From Chrysaora quinquecirrha (taxonomy: Eukaryota; Cnidaria; Scyphozoa; Semaeostomeae; Pelagiidae): a stretch of 64,000 nt of DNA. The notes under the pieces were generated by a model. That model saw only the letters and a list, made by a program, of their open reading frames with translations, was not told the DNA's origin and did no database searches. Of this stretch, positions 42,870-54,699 are shown in pieces. The number at the start of each line of letters is the position of its first letter. Within the stretch, counting starts at the first letter, position 1. The stretch lies in assembly GCA_014526335.1 (NCBI GenBank), contig JACTAT010000338.1:1-64000 (forward strand). Reading direction: 5' to 3'. The translations under genes and the position numbers were made by a program.

Positions 42870-45130
42870 GTATTCATTTGCCTGATTTTTGCTCATGGGT
42901 CGATTTCTGGTTATGATTTCTGTTATGATTTCTGCTCTTCATTTTTTGGACTAAATCAATTCATTTTTACTCCTAACGGGGCAAAATGCCTTCTTTTAGT
43001 CTTAGGATGTCATGTCTGATGATTTTGAGCTATTTTTGGAACCTTCATTTTTACCCGATATTTCGCCATTTTGCCTTAGCATAGCCTTGACTTTTTGCCA
43101 AAAATCCGTCAATTTCTAGTTATGATGGCCTTCATTTTTGGGACTAAATAAATTTATTCCTCGCCCCAAAAGATATATAATGCCTTCTTATAGCCTTACT
43201 ATGCCATGTCTGATAATATTGACCTACTTTGGGAACCTTCCTTTTTACCAGATTTGGGCCATTTTGCCTTAGTATAGGCCTGCTTTTTTTGCCCTAAATC
43301 ATTTCATTTTTTTTATCCTGGAAGGGGTCGCCATTTTGGATGATTTTGAGGTATTTTGGGAACCTTAGTTTTCCATATGTTTGCCCAGTCTGGCTTAGTA
43401 TAGCCTTGCCTTTTTGCTAAAAATCGGTTGACATCTGGTTACAATTCTCTTCGTTTCCTGTCACTACATCAATTAATTTTTTACCTCAAAAGGGGTATGT
43501 CCTCTTATAGGCTTTTGATGCCATTTATGATAATTTTGGCTATTTTGGGAACCTTCGTTCTTACCCGATTTCTGGCAATTTTGCCAAAGGATAGCCTTGC
43601 CTTTTTGCCAAAAATCTATCGGTCGACACTCTGCGTTTTCTGTCACTAAATCAATCAAATTTGTACTTAAAAAGGGGTATAATGCCTTCTTATAGCTTTA
43701 TGATGCAATTTCTGATAATTGTGGCTAATTTCGAACCTTTCTTTTTATCCGATTTTTTGTTATTTTGCCAAAGTATAGCCTTGCCTTTTTGCCTAAAATC
43801 TGTCGATTTCTAGTTTTGACACTCTGCGTTTTCTGTCACTAAATCAATCAAAGTTGTACTTCAAAAGGGGTATAATGCCTTCTTATAGCCTTATGATGCA
43901 ATTTCTGATAATTGTGGCTATTTTCAAACCTTTCTTTTTATCCGATTTTTTTGTTATTCTGACATAGTATAGCCTTGCCTTTTTGGCAAATCGATCGACA
44001 TCTTGTGGTGATTCTCCGCGTTTTCTGTAACTAAATCAATTAATTGTGTACCTCAAAAGGGGTATAATACCTTTTTATAGCCTTACGATTCACTTTCTGA
44101 TAATTTTAGCTATTTTTGGAACATTCGTTTTTATCCGATTTTCTGCAATATTTCCATAGTATAGCCTTGACTTTTTCCCAAAAACCGGTCGATATCTTCC
44201 TATGATTCTCTGCGTTTTCTGTCGCTAAATTAATTAATTTTGTACTTCAAATAGGGGAATAATGCCTTCTTATAGCTTTATGATGCAATTTCTGATAATT
44301 TTGGCTATTTTCGAACCATTCTTTTTATCCGATTTTTTTGTTATTCTGCCATAGTATAGCCTTGCCTTTTTGGCAAATCGATCGACATCTTGTTGTGATT
44401 CTCCGCGTTTTCTGTGACTAAATGAATCTCAAAAGGGATATAATGCCTTCTTATAACCTTATGATGCCATTTCTGATAATTTTGGCTATTTTTGGAAACC
44501 TTCTTTTTTACCCGATTTTTTCAAATTTTGCCATAGAAAAGGCTTGACTTTTCGGCAAAAACCGATCGACACCTTGTTGTTATTCTCCGCCTTTTCTGTC
44601 ACTAAACCAATTAATTTTGTACCTCAAAAGGGGTTTAATTCGTTCTTAATCCCCCCCTTTCCAAAATGCAGGGAAATACAACATAGAAACAACAATCTGC
44701 ATGTATGTAAAAAACCAATCAAAAATCATTCAGCAAGAGTTACATACGGTACTACATTTCATTACATACAGTACTACATTTCATTACATACGGTACTTCA
44801 TTTACTAAATACTGAATGTGGGCATTTGAAGTGTGACGTGACAAGAAGTGGGTTGAAGTGTTTTGGGTGATGCCATTTCCGATAATTTTGGCTATTTTTG
44901 GAACCTTCGTTTTTACCCGATTTTTGCAATTTTGCCATAGTATAGCCTTGCCTTTTTGTCAAAAATCAGTCGTCATCTTGATATGATTCTCTGCGTTTTT
45001 TTCACTAAATCAAACAAATTTGTACCTCAAAAGGGGTATAATGCGTTCTTATAGCCTTATCATGCCATTACTGATAATTCTGTATTGGCCATAGTATAGC
45101 GTGCCTTTTCGTCAAAAGTCAGTCGCCATC
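42870..45130. repeat. ~190-bp satellite array
   Basis: About twelve diverged units marked by GGGGTATAATGCCTTCTTAT, ATTTCTGATAATTTTGGCTA, GCCATAGTATAGCCTTGCC and TTCTCTGCGTTTTCTGTCAC at ~190-bp spacing. An unrelated piece at about 44650-44870, with three copies of TTACATACGGTACT-like text, interrupts one unit. Confidence 0.9.
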
Positions 45131-45149
45131 TTGATATGATCACCCCATG

Positions 45150-45770
45150 TAATGTCTGTGCAGTACGGTGGGGGATGTGCAGTACGGTGGCGGATGTTCA
45201 GTACGGTGGGGGGATACCATGATTGCCGTGGGGAGGCATCTTGCAGTACGGTGGGGATGTTCAGTACGGTGGGGATACCATGATTGCCGTGGCGGATGTT
45301 CAGTACGGTGGGGGATATCATGATGACTGTGGGGATACCATGATTGCCGTGGGGAGGCATCTTGGAGTACGGTGGGGATGTTCAGTACGGTGGGGGATAC
45401 CATGATTGCCGTGGCGGATATTCAGTACGGTGGGGATACCATGATGCCTGTGGGGGATACCAAGATTGCCGTGGGGAGGCATCATGATTGCCGTGGCGGA
45501 TATTCAGTACGGTGGGGGATACCATGATGACTGTGGGGATACCATGATTGCCGTGGGGAGGCATCTTGGAGTACGGTGGGGATGTTCAGTACGGTGGGGG
45601 ATACCATGATTGCCGTGGCGGATATTCAGTACGGTGGGGGATACCATGATGCCTGTGGGGGATACCAAGATTGCCGTGGGAGGCATCATGATTGCCGTGG
45701 CGGATATTCAGTACGGTGGGGGGATATCTCTGAGTACGGTGGGGGATGTTCAGTACGGTGGGGGTAAAAT
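45150..45770. repeat. GC-rich minisatellite, higher-order
   Basis: Words such as CAGTACGGTGGGGGATACC, ATGATTGCCGTGGCGGATAT and GGGGAGGCATCTTG are shuffled through 600 bp. A longer block of about 150 bp is repeated at about 45230, 45350 and 45560. Base composition differs sharply from the surroundings. Open frames on both strands are artefacts of the repeat. Confidence 0.95.
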
Positions 45771-46129
45771 ATGATCTAATCAACTAAATCATGGTAAATG
45801 AGAGACGGGGGCTAAATATTTCTGCTTCAGCAACAATCGTCGAGCCTCTCTCCATTTCAAGCGATATTCTTAGCTTCTCAAAGCTCAATGGGATACAAAT
45901 GGGATACAAGTACTTCGTTTCGCAAATTTTGGTTGATTTCAATACTCAAACTAACAAGCGTTTAAAGAATAACTTCATATGTAGCCAAATGTTCCTCATT
46001 TTTACGTTCTGTTAAATTACCGCATTTAGCTTTGTTACCTAACATTAGCTAGTTATGTAGTCTTAAAGTTTGAATGTTATGTTAGTATTGATACTGAAAA
46101 ATTGCATCTTGAAATCTTGAATTTCAGAT

Positions 46130-46480
46130 CGCACAACATCTCGAATTAGGGTGTTTCGAAATCGAATCTTGAAATCTGGATCTAGAATTAGGGTGTTTGG
46201 AAGTCGAATCTTGAAATCTGGATCTAGAATTAGGGTGTTTGGAAGTCGAATCTTGAAATCTGGATCTAGAATTAGGGTGTTTGGAACTCAAATCTTGAAT
46301 TCTGGATCTTGAATTAGGGTGTTTGGAAATGGAATCTTGAATTCCGGATCTTGAATTAGGGTGTTTGGAAATGGAATCTTGAAATCTGGATCTAGAATTA
46401 GGGTCTGAACTTGAATCTTGAATTCCGGATCTTGGATCTTGGATCGTGAATCTTGAATCTTGAATCTTGAATTAGGGAGT
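46130..46480. repeat. 42-bp tandem array
   Basis: Seven or so copies built from AATTAGGGTGTTTGGAAGTC and GAATCTTGAAATCTGGATCT, degrading at the right end into short ATCTTGA repeats. Confidence 0.92.
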
Positions 46481-46835
46481 CCCTGTTTTGTCCGCTGTGA
46501 AGAGGTTGAACTGTTAAACAGTGATCTTGATTCTTTAATTTCTACCAGATTTTTCTTTTTATTAGAAGTTTTTTCAAAAATGGGAGGATTCTAAAATTGT
46601 CAGGAGACGGGAGGTCAGGAGACAACCTCTGAAATCGGGAGTCTCCCGGTCATACACTTAGGGTACAAAAGTATTGCAACGCTTAACCTAAAATGGCGGC
46701 CAACATAAGCCGTAGGCCCAAAAACACAAAATTTACATAACAAAGCCATGGCGGCTCGGGGGCTTCGCCCAACTTGATTTAAGCGGGAAAATGTTCACAA
46801 TTTCATTGACTTTCATTGAGAAGAAAAGTTAATAT

Positions 46836-47510
46836 CCTATTCCCTTCATATATTATGGTTACCCGTGGTTACCCGTGGTTACCCTTGCTAAATCCATACG
46901 AAATGCATATAGAATCATGGTTACCCGTATGGTTACCCGATGGTTACCCGTACGTTCTTAACTCTATGCTATGTTTGCATTAGGAAAGACCTTTTGTCGA
47001 AAAAAACAACTTCATAATATTAAGGGTGTGGCTTCTGGGCGTGTAATTTTTGACTTTCACTGGAGTAACATTATACTGTATGCTCTTTGAGCATTGAAGG
47101 GGAATTTAGATGAGAAATCGATATTTGCAGCATCTTTTTGAAAATTTAAGATCATCTCAAAAAAGGTTATACAGACAGTCTGTATAACATATTTTTTGAA
47201 AGTACGTTTAAACTTTCAAAAAGATGTTACAAAACTATTGATTTTTCATTTAAACCCTTCTTCAATGATCAAGGGGCATATAGGCTAAATGAAAATTGAA
47301 AACTGACACGCCCTAAAGCCACACCCTTAATATTATCAAGCTGTTATTTTCGACAAAAGGTTTTTCTTAATGCAAACATAGCATAGAGTTGAGAACGTAC
47401 GGGTAACCATCGGGTAACCATACGGGTAACCATGATTCTATATGCATTTCGTATGGATTTAGCAAGGGTAACCACGGGTAACCACGGTAACCATAATATA
47501 TAAAGAGTAT
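46836..47510. mobile_element. large foldback element with GGTTACCC arms
   Basis: Two arms of about 320 bp mirror each other around 47175. TATTATGGTTACCCGTGG, CCATACGAAATGCATATAGA, CTCTATGCTATGTTTGCATT and TAATATTAAGGGTGTGGCTT on the left meet their complements on the right in reverse order. Arms are highly similar, so the insertion is young or the arms are corrected against each other. No protein frame. Confidence 0.9.
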
Positions 47511-47529
47511 ATCTTATTCCCTTTATATA

Positions 47530-48405
47530 TTATAATATTTGGATCAATATTTGCAAAGCTCAGACATTCTATTCCCAGGGAATGTTTGATGACCCTTTAT
47601 GATTCTCTGGTAACATCTAAAATAGGCTATGCCCTTGAAGCATATGGTGTAGCCTCAAATAAAAATATTAAAGAGCTTCAGATTGTCCAAAATAGAATTC
47701 TTAAGATAATTAACTTTAAAGATCGCATGTATCCGACAAATATCTTACATAAGGAATCTAAAACTCTAAAAATTGCTGACTTGTAAGTTTTAAAATTAAT
47801 GCAACATGTGCACTTTAAAGCAAAAAACCTTCCAGATATCTTTCAAAATTACTCTAAGACTAACGAATACTCTCATAAATACGAAACTAGACAAAAGCAT
47901 AACTATAAAGTTTATCGATTTAACAAAGTTTGGGGAAATAAAACGATAAGAAATGTGGGTGCTCGACTTTGGAATAACCTCCCGGAGTCCCTAAAACTAA
48001 TATCTAATGAAAAGACTTTTAGCAAAAAATTTAAGAACCTAACTTTTAAAAGCTATTAATATCCCGAAAAAAAAATGACCAGCAAACAGAGATGAGAAAA
48101 CCTTATTCCCTTGATCAGAATATTAGAAAAAGTTATTATTTTAAGTTATCCCTTAATGTTAGTCGGTTATACTTAAAGCAAGTAAGAAACTATGATGTCA
48201 ATTAATTAATATTATTATTATCCGCAACCTTTTTTTTTCAACATTATAACCAATATTTTTAGAAATTAATAATTGTTAGTTTTGTTAGCTTTGTAGCGGC
48301 CCAAGCAAGATAAGCTCTGCTTTTCTTGGGCCGTGTAGAGTACATTTTATTATTGTAAATTGTATTTCTACGAATAAAAATGAATGAATGAATGAATGAA
48401 TGAAA
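47530..48405 (+). mobile_element. 5'-truncated LINE fragment with (GAAT)n tail
   Basis: The frame from 47586 reads LYDSLVTSKIGYALEAYGVA and IQNRILKIINF-like text, then after one stop (47784-47786) continues in the same frame to 48059 with KYETRQKHNY and GARLWNNLPESLK. These are C-terminal reverse transcriptase features of CR1/L2-type LINEs. It ends in AATGAATGAATGAATGAATG, a microsatellite tail typical of that group. It is truncated and carries a stop, so it is inactive. Confidence 0.8.
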
Positions 48406-48419
48406 GATGTTCATCGCTA

Positions 48420-49555
48420 TGCACAACGATGACGAGAATGATTATGATGATAATGGTGGTGGTTGACGTTGATGACCACGATAATGCTGGTTGGTAGGGG
48501 TGATTGTGGTGGTATGGTGGGTGTGGTTGTGGTGGTAGAGGTGGTTATGGTGCTGAAGGGGTGGTTGTGGTGGTGGTGTTAGGGGTGGTCATGGTGACGG
48601 TTGTAGGGGTGATTGCCGTGGTGGTGCCGCAGCCACACCGTCAATGATGGTGATGGTAATCATGATGATGATGATGATGATTATTATTATTGCTGTTATG
48701 GCGATTTTCATGGTGAGGAAGATAATAATGACTATTTGTTTTGAAATTGCTGCTCTTTGCTAAAACTCTTTGATAAATGTTGAGAATGCGCGAAATGTCA
48801 TTTACAAACCAAGGGGGCAATTTTCCAGTTGCATGAAGTAAACAAGGATGAGTCACACAATCAAGCTTGTGTGAGAAGAACAATTGTCACGTGACCCCAG
48901 ATTGACAAAAGTGCTTGCAGGCCGCGATTGTGAACAACTAACCGCAAATTGCGCATCAATTGCCGAGACAATGGCACTAATGGCATTCTTGAGTCGATTT
49001 ATATTGTTACACGTTTTCCATTGTTCAAGCGTTGGTTACTTATTGAGTGAGTGAGTTAGTTAGTTAGCTAGTGACACGTCACCCACACCAATATGTTCGA
49101 ATTCTTCGAATATAAAAAGCGGGAGGCTTTGATTTGCATTCAATGCGAAAATCAATTCACAAGGAACATCACAGAGGAGTACCGTGGCCCACAGGTGCAC
49201 ACAGAATTCAAATTCGCCACACAAAATTCAAAACACTGTTACACCAAATTCAAAACACTCCAACCAAATTCAAATTTCTCCTCTGAGTTGGTTTGGCGAA
49301 ATTGAATTTGGTTTGGCAGTTGCCTATACAGGGGGGGGGGGGAAATAGGGGTCCGGACCCCTCACTTTTAAAAAACATGGTCTCCGAGATTCGTCTAAGA
49401 ACGTCTCTTATCGAATTCTTGGGGGAAGGGTAGGCAGTTGTTTGAATCTTGTAAGGCGAAATGAGTTACGTTAGCTAATGAAATTAAGAACTTTGTTCCT
49501 TTTTCAAGGCGTTTCCGCGCATCTGTGATGCCTTGTGGAGGGTAGTCCTATGGAA
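48420..49555. other. no gene seen; GGT/ATG simple repeats and low-copy DNA
   Basis: 48425-48640 is GGTGGT/ATGGTG-rich simple sequence and 48655-48690 a short ATG run. 49195-49320 has several CCAAATTCAAA words, a G9-10 homopolymer follows near 49330, and no protein-like frame is evident. Confidence 0.45.
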
Positions 49556-49654
49556 ATTTTTTGGGTGACGCCCACAGACCCTGTCACAATGACTTCGCAG
49601 TGACTTCTTTGGATATACTTCACAATCTGAGGAGCCTATTGTTAATTTCATTTC

Positions 49655-49965
49655 GATGCTTCCCCTTTCAAAATTATGTTGTTGGTAAAGGAAGAAAACT
49701 TTTGTTCAAAACTAACAAAATTGTAACGGGAGAGACAAGGGAATCCATAGCAAACCTTTCAACATTTTTAGCTTTTTGATTTCAAAACTCAAAGCTTCCA
49801 CAGCTACACTACAAGCGAATGCTGAAAGTTAAAAAGTATCCAAGTCAAATTTTAAACCAGTGTAAGCTTTTTTATTCGGTTTAAGCTTTTCATTTGCTCT
49901 CGGTTAAGGTGTGCTTCATTGTGTTTTAATTCTGCATTTTACAACTAGGCCGTTCCAATATATTT
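49655..49965. repeat. dispersed repeat, family E, copy 1
   Basis: CAAAATTATGTTGTTGGTAA, AACGGGAGAGACAAGGGAAT CCATAG and GGCCGTTCCAATATATTTTG recur in order at about 50575-50710. The second copy is shorter between the last two blocks. Confidence 0.6.
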
Positions 49966-50089
49966 TGTCAAAGATTGTCTATTTATAAGAACTGATTATT
50001 ACTGATAGGGAATGACAAAATGGACGCAAAAAGGGGATTCTTATGCGAGTCTCAACAGGAAAATGCACCAGGTAATGAGCTATGCTAAA

Positions 50090-50470
50090 GTAGCAACAAA
50101 CAGGATGCAGGATGGTCCAATGGATAAGGCCAAGGGTTACCTTAATTCTATATGCAATTTGTGTGGATTTAGTAAGGGTAACCATAATATATGAAGGGAA
50201 TATCATATACCCTCTATGGTCACCCATATGGATACCCGATGGTTACCCGTACGTTCTAAGCTCTATGCTATGTTTGGATTGATAGAACTTTTTGTTGAAC
50301 ATAACAGCTTCATAATATTAAGGGTGTGGCTGTAGGGCGGGTCATTTTTCGACTTTCACTGGACTCGCCTGGACTTGTATGCCCCTTGAACATTGAAGGG
50401 GAATTTAAGTGACAAATCAATATTTGCAACATCTTTTTGAAAATTCAAATATCCTCTCAAAGATGTGTTG
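50090..50470. repeat. partial copy of the GGTTACCC foldback element
   Basis: Contains GGGTAACCATAATATATGAA joined directly to the left-arm series GATGGTTACCCGTACGTTCT, GCTCTATGCTATGTTTGG and TAATATTAAGGGTGTGGCT, matching 46836-47510. It seems to be a rearranged or solo-arm derivative. Confidence 0.75.
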
Positions 50471-50574
50471 TAGAGATCATCCCCATCTTGGACAACATAT
50501 TTGGATCAAGGCTTCTTTTCCTTGGAAAACTGCCTATTTCAGTGATTTTTTACATAAACAACTCCGATGCTACC

Positions 50575-50715
50575 TCCCTTATTCCCAAAAAATGTTGCTA
50601 GTAAAGCAAAAAAACTTTTTTTCGAAACAACATTGTAACGGGGGAGAAGAGGGAATCCATAGATAATAGCAAAACTATTTAGGACGTTCCAATATAATTT
50701 TGTCCAACATTGTAG
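50575..50715. repeat. dispersed repeat, family E, copy 2
   Basis: Shares AACATTGTAACGGGGGAGAA GAGGGAATCC and GACGTTCCAATATAATTTTG with the copy at 49655-49965. It directly follows the partial foldback copy. Confidence 0.6.
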
Positions 50716-50819
50716 ATGGTAGCTCTTCGCGAAGTTTTTTAATAAAATGATTTTGGTCCGGTTTTGAGAAAACGACAAAACGAGCACAACTTCCCAACTT
50801 GATCTCTCCTCATTGCTTT

Positions 50820-53035
50820 TGTTGATCTTAGGTGTTGGAGCAGCCTAGAGTTCATTATTCAGATTATTCCAGAGACTCGCTCCTGTTACAGAGAAACATC
50901 TTTGACCAGCCGATTCCTGAAGCAAAGGTTCAGATAAACGCTTGAATTTCTCAGCACGTGACATTTGGCTTACTCACCCTACGGAATATGTCACTCGTAG
51001 AAGAGCGAGCGTCACAATAAAGTTATTTGAAAACCATCTTTTACCTTTCAAACTCAATACGTTCTTTCACAGTTGACCTTTCAAATGAAAGCACGAGAGG
51101 CAATGCTGATTAATCAAAACGACTATCAGTTATGATCCTGACCACACGATTTTGCAACTTTTGCAATTTCTTAATGGGGTTCTCACAACCATTTCCCCAG
51201 ACTGGGCAACAGTATCTAACGATATGGTTTTACAAGACTTCTGTATCACTGATTGACACTGGAGATCGGTAGAAAGCTTGTTAATGTCGAGTATTGCAAA
51301 ATGCCGATGCCTAAGGAAAATTTTTGCACTAGTTGATTTTGAGTCTACAATCTGAATTTGAGGAAGGAAAGTCTGTACTTTGAGAATTGCAGACGATAAA
51401 GATTTGAAAGCAGGTAGCAGAGAACTGGCAGAAGGCAGAACTGACAAACAAACCAGACAAAGCCGCAACAGACATGAATATGCAGATAATTGAGAAAAAG
51501 CAAAATATTTGTTGGCGGAACGAAGACATATCTATAGCAGAAATAACAAGAAAAGTCCAAAGCGAAGACCTTGAAGACGTGAGATCATTCAGATACCTCG
51601 GCTCTGTGATGACACAAAACAGCGTTGCGAGACAGAAATTCGAAGTAGCATTGCAATGGCTACAAGTGCTCTCACAAAATTGACCACCGTTTGGAAAGGC
51701 ATCACAATTAGCCTCAAATCAAAGATACACTTATTGCGCAATAATAATAGCCACACTACTTTACTGGGTTTAATCTTGGACCATCACCACTGTAGCAATG
51801 AAACAACGAATCAATGCTTTTGAAATGAAAGCCTGCAGAATGTTTTTAGGTATACGATATATTGATCACATCACAAATGAGGATGTAAGAAGGAGGGTTT
51901 TAATGTGTTGTTTACTAAATGCAGATGACTTGTTAACTATAATAAAGAAAAGAAAGATGAAATGTTGGTCATGTCAGTCGAAGACCTGGAACATTGGCTC
52001 ATTACATAATGCAAGGAATGGTAGAGTGAAAAGAAAGAGAGGTCTACCAAGGAAATCGTGGATAGATGATATCAAAGCATGGACAGGGAAGACTGGGATA
52101 GAAGCTGGCAGAGTGGCAAAGGACAGAAACAAGTGGAGAGTCGTGGTGGCTCACCAAAATCGCCCCCACGACCTCATGCCAGGTTAAGGAACCAATGATC
52201 GTGATGAACGGGCTCATTGCTATCGTCAACAGAATCGAATAAAAAAAGATACTTGCGTAAATTGGCACTTGCAAAAAGGAGGGGCCCAAGGCATGACCGT
52301 TCACCTTGCAACTTATCGGTAAGATACGACTGAAACCAGAAAAGTTCTTTCCCTTGCAAACCACTCAAACCGAGTTGCGCAGACGAATCTCATGGTCCAC
52401 AGTATCGAAAGCATTTTGCAGATCGATTAAGACAATAACAGCCGTATATTTTTTGCAATCGACATTTAAGTACCAGACATTCGTGCACCCGAGAAGACAC
52501 GTTAGGGTCGAATGTAAGGAGCGAAAGCAAAATTGTTGAGAAGTTATCAGTTTCCCATCAAAGTAAGAGTACAGATGGTCAAAGATTAGCTTCTCAAACA
52601 GGCGTGAAACGACGGGGAGAATCGAAATAGGCCAGTAGTTTGACTTCTCATCTGTAGCCCCCTGCTTGAAAATTGGCGCACTCCGTGCAGTTTTCCAGCA
52701 TTTCGGAAAAAGCCCAAGTGAAAGCGACCAGTTGAAAAACTGAAAAAGTGACGGAGCCAATAAACCGACGCCAGTTTACAAGAAGCTTGGAATGTTGTCG
52801 GTGCCAAAGCCATTGATTGTTTTGAATTTGGCGAGAGCGTTCTCCATTTTAACTAGGTCTAGGACTATTTTTCCCAGGTTTCCATCTGAAAGTGTGTTAT
52901 TTGAGTTGGATATTTCCTCACTCAGATAATTCCCAATTCTCAGCCCGCCGTTCCCCGAGGAAGTAATTGTCCAATTGATGGAGTCTACTACCAGGTCGGT
53001 AGAGTTCAGCCTCAGGAATGGATGTGCCGACAAAG
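50820..53035 (-). mobile_element. decayed LINE reverse transcriptase, minus strand, interrupted
   Basis: Reading leftward from 53035, the frames give KFKTINGFGTDNIPSFL, then across frameshifts LGLFPKCWKTARSAPIFKQG, LPVVSRLFEKLIFDHL and DLQNAFDTVDHE (the palm motif with the first catalytic Asp). FQSYLTDK and CLGPLLF follow, down to about 52200. A separate stretch at about 51470-50820 carries the post-catalytic part (CCPVWGNGCENPIKKLQKLQ in another frame, then LSEPLLQESAG). Several frameshifts and stops make it a relic. The plus-strand LINE piece 51474-52195 lies between the two parts. Confidence 0.75.
51474..52195 (+). mobile_element. LINE C-terminal fragment, plus strand, inserted in the minus-strand LINE
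   Basis: SEDLEDVRSFRYLGSVMTQN at 51570-51630 and then, after a frame change, MKQRINAFEMKACRMFLGIR, ITNEDVRRRVL and RKRGLPRKSWIDDIKAWTG up to PHDLM near 52180. These mark the C-terminal region of endonuclease-reverse transcriptase LINEs common in invertebrates. At least one frameshift lies between 51683 and 51798. No tail or target duplication was identified. Confidence 0.75.
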
Positions 53036-53180
53036 GGACGGAGTCGCCATGGGGAGCCCAGTGGGACCAGCGCTAGCTAGCATCTTTGTTAGATATGTTG
53101 ATGACACTTTCGCCTTTTTCAAAGAAGAGTCCGACAGTAACGTTTTCCTCCAAAAACTTAACGTCTTGCATTCGTCTTAA
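53024..53180 (+). pseudogene. Penelope-like element reverse transcriptase relic
   Basis: One short frame reads QRDGVAMGSPVGPALASIFV and runs straight into RYVDDTFAFFKEE before a TAA at 53178. DGVAMGSP.GP.LA.IF and the catalytic YVDDTF are both motifs of Penelope-like reverse transcriptases. In intact relatives some 20-30 residues separate them, so an in-frame deletion has joined them here. It abuts the minus-strand LINE relic. Confidence 0.65.
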
Positions 53181-53189
53181 ATACTTGGC

Positions 53190-53868
53190 AGGGCTAGACC
53201 CTCGTTTCATCTCATCGTTCCTTCTAGACAGGGAATTTTTGGCAACATTCTAGCAAACTGGGTAACCGGAATTTTTATGGTAGTTTTGGACTCTTTGGTG
53301 GTGGGTGGTCATTTTAAGACTTGGGAACATTCTGGCAAATCAATGGTTGTGACGTCATCGATGACGTAGAAAAGTTACGGTCAGTGAAAATCTCACTTTT
53401 GAATTTTGTGTTTTTAATGATATGGTCGGAAAGAAAATCTCAAGTGGAGCAAAAAATTATAAAACACTAATTCGATTTGGCTTAATACTCAGAAGTTATT
53501 ACGATTCGAAATTTGTGTGACGTCATCAAAACGCAAAACTGATATTTTGAGTCTTAACCGTTTCTTGCATAAATTTTTCTTTTGATGTGTTCAGCTTTAC
53601 TTTTAGGATAAAAGCATCATGTTATCGGTCACTTGCGCTAATTTTTGTCATTTCAAACCTTAAGAATGCTCGTAATTTCTATTTGGATGCAGCTAGGGTT
53701 CCGAACTACTATGAATGTTGAAAAAGATGAAAATGATAAAACATTTTCTGCTTACTTTCTCTGAGAATGGTAATATGATTGAGCTGGATAGAGCGAAGTA
53801 CTCTTTTATGACCACGGTCTTTAATTTGATTTATGTAGCCGTAAATGCTCGAGAAGACGGCAGACACC
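53190..53868. other. no gene seen
   Basis: AT-rich sequence with paired TGACGTCATC words (near 53350 and 53520) and no protein-like frame. Probably the remains of non-coding mobile DNA. Confidence 0.4.
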
Positions 53869-53869
53869 T

Positions 53870-54690
53870 ATGTCAAACGCATAGTCGAAGGCATAAGAAC
53901 AAGTGTAGGTGTAGATGAAGGCATAGGTCTAGGCTAAGGCACAGGAATAGGTGTAGGCAAAGGCATAGGCGAAGGCATAGGCACAGGTGTAGATTTAGAT
54001 GTAGGCATTGGTGTAGGCGAAGGCACAGGAACAGGTGTATGTGTAGATGAAGGCATAGGTCTAGGCTAAGGCACAGGTATAGGTGTGGGCATAGGCATAG
54101 GCGAAGGCATAGGCACAGACGTAGGTGTAGATGTAGCAAAGGCATAGGCGAAGGCATAGCCACAGGTGTAGATTTAGATGTAGGCATTGGTGTAGGCGAA
54201 TGCATAGGCACAGGCGTAGGTGTAGTTGTAGGCATTGGTGTAAGCGAAGGTATCGCCACAGGTGTAGACGAAGGCAAAGCATAGGAACAGGTGTAGATGT
54301 AGATGAAGGCATAGGCGTAGGCGAAGGTATAGGAACAGGTGTAGATGTAGATGAAGGCATAGGCGTAGGCGTAGGCATAGGAACAGGTGTAGATGTAGAT
54401 GAAGGCATAGGCGTAGGCGAAGGTATAGGAACAGGTGTATGTGTAGATGAAGACATAGGTGTAGGCGAAGGTATAGGCACAGGTTTAGATGAAGGCAAAG
54501 GCATAGGCGAAGGCATAGGAACAGGTGTAGATTTAGATGAAGGCATAGGCGTAGGCGAAGGTATAGGCACTGGTGTAGATGAAGTCAGAGAAATAGGCGA
54601 AGGCATAGGAACAGGTTTAGGCGTAGATGAAGGTATAGGAGTAGGCGAAGGCATAGGCACTGGTGTAGGTGTTGGCATAGGCGGTTATCG
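53870..54690. repeat. hexamer-based minisatellite (GGCATA/GGTGTA)
   Basis: Built from 6-bp words GGCATA, GGCGTA, GGTGTA and GATGAA in larger blocks of about 60 bp (GGCGTAGGCGAAGGTATAGG recurs). Because the unit is 6 bp, all frames stay open for long distances. The resulting Gly/Val/Asp-rich and Pro/Thr/Ser-rich proteins have no start, splice or domain support. Confidence 0.93.
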
Positions 54691-54699
54691 CCAGCGGAT

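Noticed and set aside
45112..45783. Several overlapping 60-87 residue frames on both strands
   Set aside because: All are by-products of the GC-rich minisatellite.
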